Positions 7,420 through 14,464 of a DNA stretch of 55,035 bases are shown here, piece after piece. The notes beneath the pieces were generated by a model. The model saw only the letters and a program-made list of their open reading frames with translations, had not been told where the DNA came from and did not search any database. Origin of the DNA: an uncultured Helicobacteraceae bacterium. Lineage in GTDB: Bacteria > Campylobacterota > Campylobacteria > Campylobacterales > UBA6016. Numbering within the stretch: position 1 is the first letter of the stretch; every line of letters begins with the position of its first letter. The stretch is from contig CALJKN010000220.1 of the NCBI GenBank assembly GCA_937973585.1, positions 1-55,035 on the forward strand, read 5' to 3'. The translations under genes were made by a program, and so were the position numbers.

Positions 7420-10094
7420 CCGGTGTTTCTAATCCCTAGGCTGACACCCACGACGGTAGATGCTATCTGTTCGCCGAGGAGTTGTTTTTTTGCCTCGTCG
7501 CTCTCTTCGTTGTATTTTTTTAGCAGTTCAATCTGAAAGATATTTAGACCGGTCAGATACGGTTTTCGTAGCAAAATCGTCTGTCTGAGCATCTTGTCGT
7601 TTGCCAGTAGCTCCTCTTCGCCCCTTACCAGTTTTAGGTATTTGAGTGTTTTTTTATACTCGTCTACGATTTTACCCCAGACTATATCTCTGGTGTGTTC
7701 GTCTTTTACAAACTGGTTGTATAGTTTTGCGACGCTAAGGTCTATTTTCATGAAGCTCATTGATATGTTGTCTATCGTTGTATAAAAAAACGGACACTCT
7801 CTAAAGCTTTTTTGGAGCGGCTCTATGCCGTACTCTTTTGCCGCCGCCTCAAGCCCTGTCCCGACACCGTACCATGCGGTCAGAATCGAACGGTTTTGCG
7901 TCCAAGAAAACACCCACGGGATAGCCCTCATATCCTCTATTGAGTTGACCCCTTTTCTTTTTGAAGGGCGTGAACCGATGTTTAGTCTGTCTATAAAGTT
8001 ATAAGGGGTAGCCTCTAAAAAATAATCCATAAATCCGTCGGTCTCATATACAAGCTCTCTATATTTTGCCATAGAGCTTTCGGAGATTAGTCGCATTAGA
8101 GCTACAAACTCATCTTTTTTCCCGCAATCGGTACGGATATTTTTTTTGTCAAACAACGATTTTTCAAGTAAAGCCGCAATCGTCTCTTTAAAGTTATTTT
8201 CGCCGACCCTTCTGTTTAGGTATTTGGCGCTGATTACCTCTCCCTGTTCGGTCATTTTTAAAAACCCGTCGAGGCTTTTTGCCGGACTGGCCAGTACCGC
8301 CGAGTGTGTAGGGCCGCCGCCTCTGGATACGCTTCCGCCTCTGCCGTGAAACAGATGAAATTTTACCCCCAGTTTTTGTGACAGATCTACAAGGTCTATG
8401 ATCGCACGGTTTAGTCCGAAGTTGCTTGCAAATATCCCGCCGTCTTTTGATGAGTCGGAGTAACCTATCATAATCTCTTGAGTATTGCCTCTATCCGTTA
8501 TGTATTGTCTGTAGTGTTCGTTGTTGTAAAGCTCCTCCATAATTCTAGGGGCGTTCGCCAAGTCCTCTATCGTTTCAAACAGCGGAGTTATCGATACTCT
8601 GGTTAATTTGCCCGGAATCCAGAGGTTTGATTGTTTGGCAAACCATAGGGCTAGCAGTAGGTCTTTTGTATCTTTGGTCATCGAGAGGATAAAGCTATCG
8701 AGTATTTTTTCCGATATTTCGTTTTTCCCCCATTCGATTTTCAGCATCGCCTCTACCGTTTTTGCGCTTGTCTCGGATATTTTCCCAAATAGCGAATTTA
8801 GGTCGATTTTCGGCTTTGAGAGAGCCCAGCCGAGGGTGTTTAGCTGATCTTCACGGGAGAGGGTGAGAAAGTTCATATCGCATAGTCCGAGGTATGAAAA
8901 TATCTCGGCTCCCGCTTTGTTGATTACCTCCGCATGGTCTCTAAAATCAAGTTTTAGCAGGTGAAATCCGGCCGTCAAAACTTTTGTTCTGAATTTTTTT
9001 AGCTCTCTACCGGATAGCTCATCTAAGCACTCAAGCATCAAATCTATGTCGGCTATCATCTCTTCAGGTTCGTTGTAGAGAAACTCCGGCTTTTCAAAGG
9101 CGTTTAGCGAAATTAGCTTGTTTTGGAGCTTTTTTCTCATTAGGGTCAGCTTGTTTCTAAACGGCTCATTTTTGTGCGGTTTCAAATCTCCGGTAAAATA
9201 TTGCCACTCCACATCCAGATTTTTTAGTAACTCTTCACCGACGTTGACCTGCTTTGTGCTGATTGAGAGATCCCTGATGAGATTTCCGATATCTTTTATA
9301 TAGATATTGACGATCGTCTCCATCTGTGTTTTCATAACCTTTGTCATAACCTGATTGGTTACAAAGTGGTTTCCGTCTCTATCGCCGCCTATCCAGCTGC
9401 ATAGTTTTACGACGTGGGAATCCATCTTTCCGGTGATCCGCTCTATCTCCTCGTGGATTTTTGTGAGTGCAGGGAGGACGGAGGTCTCAACGCCGTACAA
9501 AAGGTTGTCCAGCTCAAACAGAACTTCTATTTTTTCGTCTCTTATCAGGTTTGTCTGCCAAAGGAGGTTTAGTTTGTATCTAAAGTGCTCCAATGCATCG
9601 CCGTCGCCGTATTTGAAAATTCTATAAAAATCTTGAATTAAATCGTGGTGCGCCTCCAAAAACGTCCTCCGTCTGGACTCCGTAGGGTGGGCGGTAAATA
9701 CGGGGAAAAACTCTATCTCTTTAAAGGTCTCAACGATATCTGCCTCGTCAAATCCGTTTTGCTTTAGCCTCTCAATCGTATCGGATAGATTGACTTTTTT
9801 ACGTCTGATTTCGTCCCTCTCTTCTGCGATATTGACAAGCATAAAATACAAAGAGAATAGTTTTATGAGGCTGTTTATGTCGTCGTTTGTTTGGAGGATG
9901 TTGTCAAAACTAACCTCTTCTTTGCTTCTGGAGTCTATGAATATTCCACGTAGTCTCAAAAACTCCTCTTTGATATTCGGGGCGAATTTGTCTATCAGGG
10001 TGATTATCTCTTCAAGGATAAAATCCAACTCTTTTTTTAGTTCAAGTTCCATTTCTAAGATGATTAGGTCTCGGTTTTGTCCGTTAGGCTCCAT
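7416..10094 (-). CDS. ppc: Phosphoenolpyruvate carboxylase
   Basis: 892 residues from the ATG at 10094, chosen because GAGGA lies four bases upstream; a 13-codon longer start at 10133 lacks such a site. The catalytic motifs are complete: FTAHPTESRRRT around the essential histidine, IGYSDSSKDGG, and FHGRGGSVSRGGGPTHSAVL of the bicarbonate/PEP loop. The C-terminus ends in RNTG, a variant of the usual QNTG that closes the active site. The enzyme carboxylates PEP to oxaloacetate and refills the TCA cycle, which fits the reductive or branched cycle of this group. It is the first gene of a five-gene overlapped minus-strand run and overlaps the amidase by ATGA. Its promoter must lie in 10095-10248, facing the ferredoxin gene. 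Confidence 0.96.
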   Translation of the reverse strand: MEPNGQNRDLIILEMELELKKELDFILEEIITLIDKFAPNIKEEFLRLRGIFIDSRSKEEVSFDNILQTNDDINSLIKLFSLYFMLVNIAEERDEIRRKKVNLSDTIERLKQNGFDEADIVETFKEIEFFPVFTAHPTESRRRTFLEAHHDLIQDFYRIFKYGDGDALEHFRYKLNLLWQTNLIRDEKIEVLFELDNLLYGVETSVLPALTKIHEEIERITGKMDSHVVKLCSWIGGDRDGNHFVTNQVMTKVMKTQMETIVNIYIKDIGNLIRDLSISTKQVNVGEELLKNLDVEWQYFTGDLKPHKNEPFRNKLTLMRKKLQNKLISLNAFEKPEFLYNEPEEMIADIDLMLECLDELSGRELKKFRTKVLTAGFHLLKLDFRDHAEVINKAGAEIFSYLGLCDMNFLTLSREDQLNTLGWALSKPKIDLNSLFGKISETSAKTVEAMLKIEWGKNEISEKILDSFILSMTKDTKDLLLALWFAKQSNLWIPGKLTRVSITPLFETIEDLANAPRIMEELYNNEHYRQYITDRGNTQEIMIGYSDSSKDGGIFASNFGLNRAIIDLVDLSQKLGVKFHLFHGRGGSVSRGGGPTHSAVLASPAKSLDGFLKMTEQGEVISAKYLNRRVGENNFKETIAALLEKSLFDKKNIRTDCGKKDEFVALMRLISESSMAKYRELVYETDGFMDYFLEATPYNFIDRLNIGSRPSKRKGVNSIEDMRAIPWVFSWTQNRSILTAWYGVGTGLEAAAKEYGIEPLQKSFRECPFFYTTIDNISMSFMKIDLSVAKLYNQFVKDEHTRDIVWGKIVDEYKKTLKYLKLVRGEEELLANDKMLRQTILLRKPYLTGLNIFQIELLKKYNEESDEAKKQLLGEQIASTVVGVSLGIRNTG

Positions 10095-10212
10095 ATTTTC
10101 CTCGAAAAAAATAGATATAGTAAGATGTTGCAAGATTTAATAAGTACCCAAATCATAGCATTTTATAGCTTGCTACGCTACTTTTTAGGCACGTTTAATT
10201 TCTGTAAATAGG

Positions 10213-10218
10213 TACAAT
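10213..10218 (+). promoter_or_regulatory. Candidate -10 box for the ferredoxin gene
   Basis: TACAAT stands 30 bases before the ATG, preceded by TGTAAATAG and A+T-rich sequence with no clear -35 box. This is the usual look of housekeeping promoters in this phylum. The same 150-base gap must also hold the leftward ppc promoter, which I could not place with confidence. Confidence 0.4.
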
Positions 10219-10248
10219 ATTTTAAATATCAAAGGTTGGAGATTTTGG

Positions 10249-10665
10249 ATGTCGGTTATAATCACTGAATTGTGTATAAACTGCGATGCTTGCGTGGACG
10301 AGTGCCCGGCTACGGCTATCGTGTCGTCTAGCGAAAGCGGATATGACTATACGTATGTAAAACCGGAAAAATGTATAGAGTGCGTCGATGCCACCTCTCC
10401 AAAATGTGCAGACGTGTGTCCGTCGGATGGAGCTATAGCGTGGGATATGGCATATACTGCCGACTTTCTGGAGTATTTTAGAGAGGGAAACGGGAGCGGC
10501 AAATATAAAATCAGAGAGCACAAAACAAAAGGGGTGATGTTGCCCGACGTATCACCTAGACCTTTTAGGGAGAATATCCCGCAAAACTACAGGGCTGAGC
10601 ATATCAAAGTCGATGTAGAAGAGATGAATGCTATGATGGTTAAAAAAATGGGGGAGGGGATATAG
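10249..10665 (+). CDS. Ferredoxin with two 4Fe-4S motifs (YfhL-like)
   Basis: 138 residues. The first cluster motif is CINCDACVDECP near the N-terminus; the second is CIECVDATSPKCADVCP, with the longer loop between the second and third cysteines typical of the YfhL/Alvin ferredoxin group. A C-terminal tail of about 60 residues has no recognised domain. It is a soluble low-potential electron carrier. GGAG lies eight bases before the ATG. It stands alone on the plus strand between two minus-strand blocks. It could feed the nitrite reductase or carbon-fixation enzymes, but nothing in the sequence ties it to a particular partner. Confidence 0.92.
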   Translation: MSVIITELCINCDACVDECPATAIVSSSESGYDYTYVKPEKCIECVDATSPKCADVCPSDGAIAWDMAYTADFLEYFREGNGSGKYKIREHKTKGVMLPDVSPRPFRENIPQNYRAEHIKVDVEEMNAMMVKKMGEGI

Positions 10666-10677
10666 TTATTCCCCTCC
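10653..10677. terminator. Hairpin between convergent genes, possible bidirectional terminator
   Basis: GGAGGGGA pairs with TCCCCTCC around a nine-base loop that contains the ferredoxin stop codon. It sits between the tail-to-tail ferredoxin and membrane-protein genes. There is no strong T run on either side, so it may act by protecting 3' ends rather than as a classical intrinsic terminator. Confidence 0.5.
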
Positions 10678-10685
10678 GGTCAACC

Positions 10686-11561
10686 TCAATTATCCAATTC
10701 ATCCTTGCATCCGGTCTCTCTGATTGTTCGATAAAACCATCCAAGGCCAACCAACATGACGGTGGTTCCGATTAGCAGGTAGAATGCCGACAGCATCTGT
10801 TTGTGATCGTCAAGTGCAATTTTAAAAACAACCATTAGCGTCTCTATAGATAGCGCAATAACGATTGAGATTAAAAACTTTCCTAGGACCTTGTATTGTT
10901 TGTCCTCCGGATGATGAAATGACTGAAATAAAACCTCATGCTCAAATATTTGTTTTGCTAGATCAAAAATAGCCAAACCGAGCGTAGTGGCTATGATGCA
11001 TTTGAAAATATCGTGCAAAAACTGTTCGGTTTCACCCGTTTGAAATAATAGCCTAGCGAAGACGAAGGCACCAAATCCTATCAGCGCTACTGAGACTATT
11101 GAGAGAATTGTGGAGCCAAAGAAATATACAACTCTCTTGAATTTATCATATCCGCTATTGTACTCAATCAGCTTCAGATCTTCTAGTAGTTCTATCAGGT
11201 TCATATCGAATACATAATACGCATCTTCTATTTTGTGCACTGCCGATACGCTTGGCTTGCCGCTTCTGTAGTGAATATACGGGTTAGAGATGTATATGTT
11301 GTCGCCGTTTAGGATCATTTTCATAAAGTAGTGGCTTTTGTCGCTGCCAATCTGTTTTGTCTCTCTATTTTTCTTGCATACTATTGGCGTTGACTGTCTA
11401 AAATCTTGATCAACGCCGTAAATTAGCTGTATGAAACGGTTTTGTTTCATTATCGTTTCGGCGTTGTCTATGTATGTTTTGGGCATACTTTTTATGAGTG
11501 TGATTACGAAGTTGTCAATGGTAATTTTGTGCTTTTTGTAAATGTTGATTACTTCTTTCAT
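10686..11561 (-). CDS. Membrane protein with N-terminal cache/PDC-like sensor region and four helices
   Basis: 291 residues. The first 135 residues look like a PDC/cache-type sensor: FRQSTPIV, then SHYFMKMILNGDNIYISNPY and a DAYYVFDMNL strand, the order seen in single-cache domains. Here they precede all membrane segments, so the sensor may be cytoplasmic or the topology reversed. Four hydrophobic helices follow (about 145-172, 182-205, 225-248, 256-277). No enzymatic domain is present. Similar uncharacterised proteins are common in Campylobacterota. It is the last gene of the mtnK-mtnA-rhodanese block, separated by a small lipoprotein gene. Its function is unknown; sensing a small ligand and relaying it through the membrane is the plain reading. 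Confidence 0.6.
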   Translation of the reverse strand: MKEVINIYKKHKITIDNFVITLIKSMPKTYIDNAETIMKQNRFIQLIYGVDQDFRQSTPIVCKKNRETKQIGSDKSHYFMKMILNGDNIYISNPYIHYRSGKPSVSAVHKIEDAYYVFDMNLIELLEDLKLIEYNSGYDKFKRVVYFFGSTILSIVSVALIGFGAFVFARLLFQTGETEQFLHDIFKCIIATTLGLAIFDLAKQIFEHEVLFQSFHHPEDKQYKVLGKFLISIVIALSIETLMVVFKIALDDHKQMLSAFYLLIGTTVMLVGLGWFYRTIRETGCKDELDN

Positions 11562-11592
11562 TGCGAACCCCTTTTGTAGATTGGCGCAAAAC

Positions 11593-11745
11593 CTATTGTG
11601 TTTTTTCCTCTACCCATTGTGCCCCGTCGTTTACTTTTCGTTTTGTCCAATTAGCAGCGTCCGATGTATCTTGTTTGATACCCTGCCATGTTGCACACCC
11701 TGAGAAAAACAATCCTAGCAATGCACCGTAAATTAGATACTTCAT
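11593..11745 (-). CDS. Small entericidin-like lipoprotein, 50 residues
   Basis: An ATG at 11745 with AAGGA nine bases upstream opens a 50-codon frame ending at 11593. The protein begins MKYLIYGALLGLFFSGCATW: a short hydrophobic signal ending in the lipobox FSGC (Cys17). A mature part of 34 residues follows, with GIKQDTSDAANW and repeated charged and tryptophan residues. This matches the layout of entericidin A/B family lipoproteins (short signal, lipid cysteine, G-x-x-x-D helix). It lies in a 211-base gap that would otherwise be empty. Such proteins are associated with the outer membrane; the E. coli pair was proposed as toxin and antidote, but here there is only one. The role is unproven. 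Confidence 0.72.
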   Translation of the reverse strand: MKYLIYGALLGLFFSGCATWQGIKQDTSDAANWTKRKVNDGAQWVEEKTQ

Positions 11746-11772
11746 ATTCTATTCCTTGCTACAGGTATTTAA

Positions 11773-12183
11773 TCATTTCTCAACAGGCAATCCGTCGCTT
11801 ACCCATCCGTCAAAGCCGCTTTTTACGTTGATTGGGTGAAATCCGTGCTCTTTTAGGATTCTGGATGCCGCTACACTCCTGTTGCCGCTTTTGCAGTAGA
11901 CTATAATTTTTTTATCTTTTGCGCCGTCCAGCTTTTGTAGGCTTGAAGATAGTGTACCCAGGGGTATCAAGATAGCCGATGCGATATGTCCGGCAGCATA
12001 CTCCTCCGGCGTTCTGACATCCAAAATCGCAACCGTATTATCTTGTTTTGATAGCATGGAGGCCTCTTGCGGGGAGATGGAGTCGAAATCTGCCAGTACC
12101 CACCCCTTTTGATAGGCAAATACCGCCGCCGCCAAAGCAAATATGACGACATATAGGATGTTTATTAAATTTTTCTTTCCCAT
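11773..12183 (-). CDS. Membrane-anchored single-domain rhodanese
   Basis: 136 residues. An uncleaved signal anchor (about 6-24) precedes one rhodanese domain: LDVRTPEEYAAGHI is the CH2A-like segment and YCKSGNRS carries the active cysteine (Cys97) in a six-residue loop, the size used for sulfur rather than phosphate or arsenate chemistry. It probably binds or transfers sulfane sulfur at the periplasmic face. It begins two bases after the mtnA stop, so cotranscription with the methylthioribose salvage genes is likely. A link between the sulfur of methylthioribose and this protein is possible but not shown. Confidence 0.88.
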   Translation of the reverse strand: MGKKNLINILYVVIFALAAAVFAYQKGWVLADFDSISPQEASMLSKQDNTVAILDVRTPEEYAAGHIASAILIPLGTLSSSLQKLDGAKDKKIIVYCKSGNRSVAASRILKEHGFHPINVKSGFDGWVSDGLPVEK

Positions 12184-12185
12184 TT

Positions 12186-13235
12186 TTATACTTTATAAAA
12201 CTCTCCGATTTTTTTTGGAGCAAAAGCCCCCCTCTCGGTGATTAGCTTTGTTATAAGCTTTGAAGGGGTGATGTCAAAACCTAGATTTAGCCCCCCTGTC
12301 CATTCCGGAGCTACTCTGATTTTTTTTACCTCTTTGTTCTCGTCAAGTCCGTACATATAGAGTAGTTCATCGCTGCTACGTTCCTCTATGTGTATCTCTT
12401 TTACCCCGTTTTTGATACCAAAATCAAACGTAGAGGAGGGGAGGGCGACATAAAAAGGTACATCGTGGGCTTTTGCTGCCAAAGCTTTTAGGTGTGTCCC
12501 GATTTTATTTGCCGTATCTCCGTTTGCCGCTACCCTGTCGGCTCCGACTATCATCATATCTACCATCCCTCTTTGCATCAGTAGCGCCCCCATATTGTCC
12601 GCTACCAGAGTGTGCTTGACTCCGCTTTTGCCAAGCTCCCAGGCGGTTAGGTTTGCCCCCTGATTTCTGGGTCTCGTCTCATCCACCCAGACGTGAACGT
12701 CGATTCCGGCCTCTTTTGCAGCATATATCGGAGCTAGAGCACTCCCTTTGTCTATGATGGCCAGATATCCGGCGTTGCAGTGGGTCATTATGTTTATTGA
12801 TTTTTTGCCTGTTTTTTTGAGTATTTTTTTTATCTCTTTTAGTCCGTTAGCCCCTATGAGTTCGCTAGCCTCTGCATCTTCACGATTTATTTTTACCGCC
12901 TCTTCGTAGGCCTTTTTTGTATCTGTTTTTGCTGATTTTAGGACTCTATTTACCGCATATTCGAGGTTTACGGCGGTAGGTCTGGCGTTTTTTAGCGATA
13001 CCGATAGCTCTTCTAGTTTTTTGCTATCCCCGTTTGCCTCTTTGACGGCGTAGTATGCCCCTATAGCTCCGACGCAACCGATGACTCCGGCACCTCTAAC
13101 CGTCATATCGGCTATTGCGATCTCTACCTCTTTACAGGTTTTTAGCCCTATCCACTCCTCTTTAAACGGAAGTATCCGCTGGTCTAGTACCTCCAAAATA
13201 TTTTCGTCAAATCTCATACATTTGTAATTTATCAT
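12186..13235 (-). CDS. mtnA: S-methyl-5-thioribose-1-phosphate isomerase
   Basis: 349 residues, typical for MtnA. The protein has THCNAGYLA with the catalytic cysteine, the NQGANLTAWEL region, and VGADRVAANGDTANKIGT with the catalytic aspartate. It also shows the VPFYVALPSSTFD strand shared with eIF2B-fold isomerases. It converts MTR-1-phosphate to MTRu-1-phosphate, the second step after the kinase encoded directly upstream. It overlaps mtnK by ATGA. No mtnB, mtnW/X/D or aldolase gene follows in the window, so the rest of the pathway, or a shunt through an aldolase, must be elsewhere. Confidence 0.95.
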   Translation of the reverse strand: MINYKCMRFDENILEVLDQRILPFKEEWIGLKTCKEVEIAIADMTVRGAGVIGCVGAIGAYYAVKEANGDSKKLEELSVSLKNARPTAVNLEYAVNRVLKSAKTDTKKAYEEAVKINREDAEASELIGANGLKEIKKILKKTGKKSINIMTHCNAGYLAIIDKGSALAPIYAAKEAGIDVHVWVDETRPRNQGANLTAWELGKSGVKHTLVADNMGALLMQRGMVDMMIVGADRVAANGDTANKIGTHLKALAAKAHDVPFYVALPSSTFDFGIKNGVKEIHIEERSSDELLYMYGLDENKEVKKIRVAPEWTGGLNLGFDITPSKLITKLITERGAFAPKKIGEFYKV

Positions 13236-14455
13236 TTAGCTTCCGTTATAAGGTTTTTTAATTTTTCGGCCGTATCGATATTTTCATAGTTTAGAACCAT
13301 TTTTACGGCTATGTCCAGAGCTTTTGTCTCGGCTATTGCCCGTTTGGTCTCATCTTCTATAGATTCAATCTCCAGTACGTGGGCTACACCCAGTTGACGT
13401 CTTGCCATTTTGCATCCGGCAAACCCTATGCTCTCTTTTATTATTTCGGAGGTTATTTTTTTTGCCAGAGCCTCTTTATGGCACAAATCGTTTTGACCCC
13501 AATATCCGTCTACGTACATGCCGCCCTTGCCGTTAACAAGTAGTGTTTCAAATTTTTTTCCAAATTTTTCGATAACCTCGTATGCCGCATGCTCCATCTT
13601 GTCGGCATATTCAGGCTTCTCTCTAACCCTCATTGCTATAGAGGCCATAAGCAAATTGGCAGTAACGGCACCCAGATCAAACCCGATCGGCCCCATAAAG
13701 GCAAATTCGCTATCTATAACAAAAGTCTCATCCTGATTTAGCATCACGGACCCTGTATGCAAATCGCCGTGCAACAAGGCTTCGGCCTTTGTCATAAAAA
13801 TATATTTTAGCTCCATCGCTTTTTCTTTGAATGCTCCGTTTGCTTTGATGCTCTCCGCTTTTTCGTCTATGAGTGGATTGTGTCTGTTTGTCTCGTTTTG
13901 CATATATGGAAACGTAAATACGAAATCTTCCGTTAGTTTTCGGAGCTCTCCGTTTTGGGCAAAGTCCGAATATAGTTTTGAGCGCTCAAAGCTGTCCATC
14001 CCGTACACAGACGTCGCAAATGCCGTTTTGGCTATAAAATCGGTTATATCGTCTGTAAACTTCGGATATTCTATGCAATCCAAAATCCCTTTTCTCATGA
14101 TGATATGTTTTGATAGGTTTTGCATCACAAGGGTGTATTTTGCCTCATCGTAGTGATATATCTTCGGAACTAGACCGGATGCGGCTTTTTCGTAAAAGAG
14201 CATAGAGCGAATCTCAAATAACATCCTCTGCTCACCCAGCTTAAAGCTCTCGCCGACGCATCTAAGGTACGGAAGCGCCTGCTTGATGACGACTGATGTT
14301 TGTTTTGTCGGATTCTCGACTATAAATACAAGGTTTAGGTTCCCGTCCCCGACCTCTTTTGCGATATACTCTCCGTCCCCCAAAACATCCGATATCGCTT
14401 TTACCCCCTTTGCGTATCTTGCAACCGTGTTTATATCGAGTATTTCGTATGACAT
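13232..14455 (-). CDS. mtnK: S-methyl-5-thioribose kinase
   Basis: 407 residues of the aminoglycoside-phosphotransferase-like kinase fold. The ATP site includes EVGDGNLNLVFIV at the N-lobe and VVIKQALPY with the conserved lysine. The catalytic loop is LLHGDLHTGSVML and the metal site is VIDSEFAFMGPIGFD, all characteristic of MtnK. It phosphorylates methylthioribose on O1 using ATP, feeding mtnA, whose start it overlaps. It begins nine bases after the histidine kinase gene, so the sensor and the salvage enzymes are probably on one transcript. MtnK implies that methylthioadenosine is split by a separate nucleosidase (hydrolase), encoded outside the window. Confidence 0.95.
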   Translation of the reverse strand: MSYEILDINTVARYAKGVKAISDVLGDGEYIAKEVGDGNLNLVFIVENPTKQTSVVIKQALPYLRCVGESFKLGEQRMLFEIRSMLFYEKAASGLVPKIYHYDEAKYTLVMQNLSKHIIMRKGILDCIEYPKFTDDITDFIAKTAFATSVYGMDSFERSKLYSDFAQNGELRKLTEDFVFTFPYMQNETNRHNPLIDEKAESIKANGAFKEKAMELKYIFMTKAEALLHGDLHTGSVMLNQDETFVIDSEFAFMGPIGFDLGAVTANLLMASIAMRVREKPEYADKMEHAAYEVIEKFGKKFETLLVNGKGGMYVDGYWGQNDLCHKEALAKKITSEIIKESIGFAGCKMARRQLGVAHVLEIESIEDETKRAIAETKALDIAVKMVLNYENIDTAEKLKNLITEAK

Positions 14456-14464
14456 CTGTATCCT

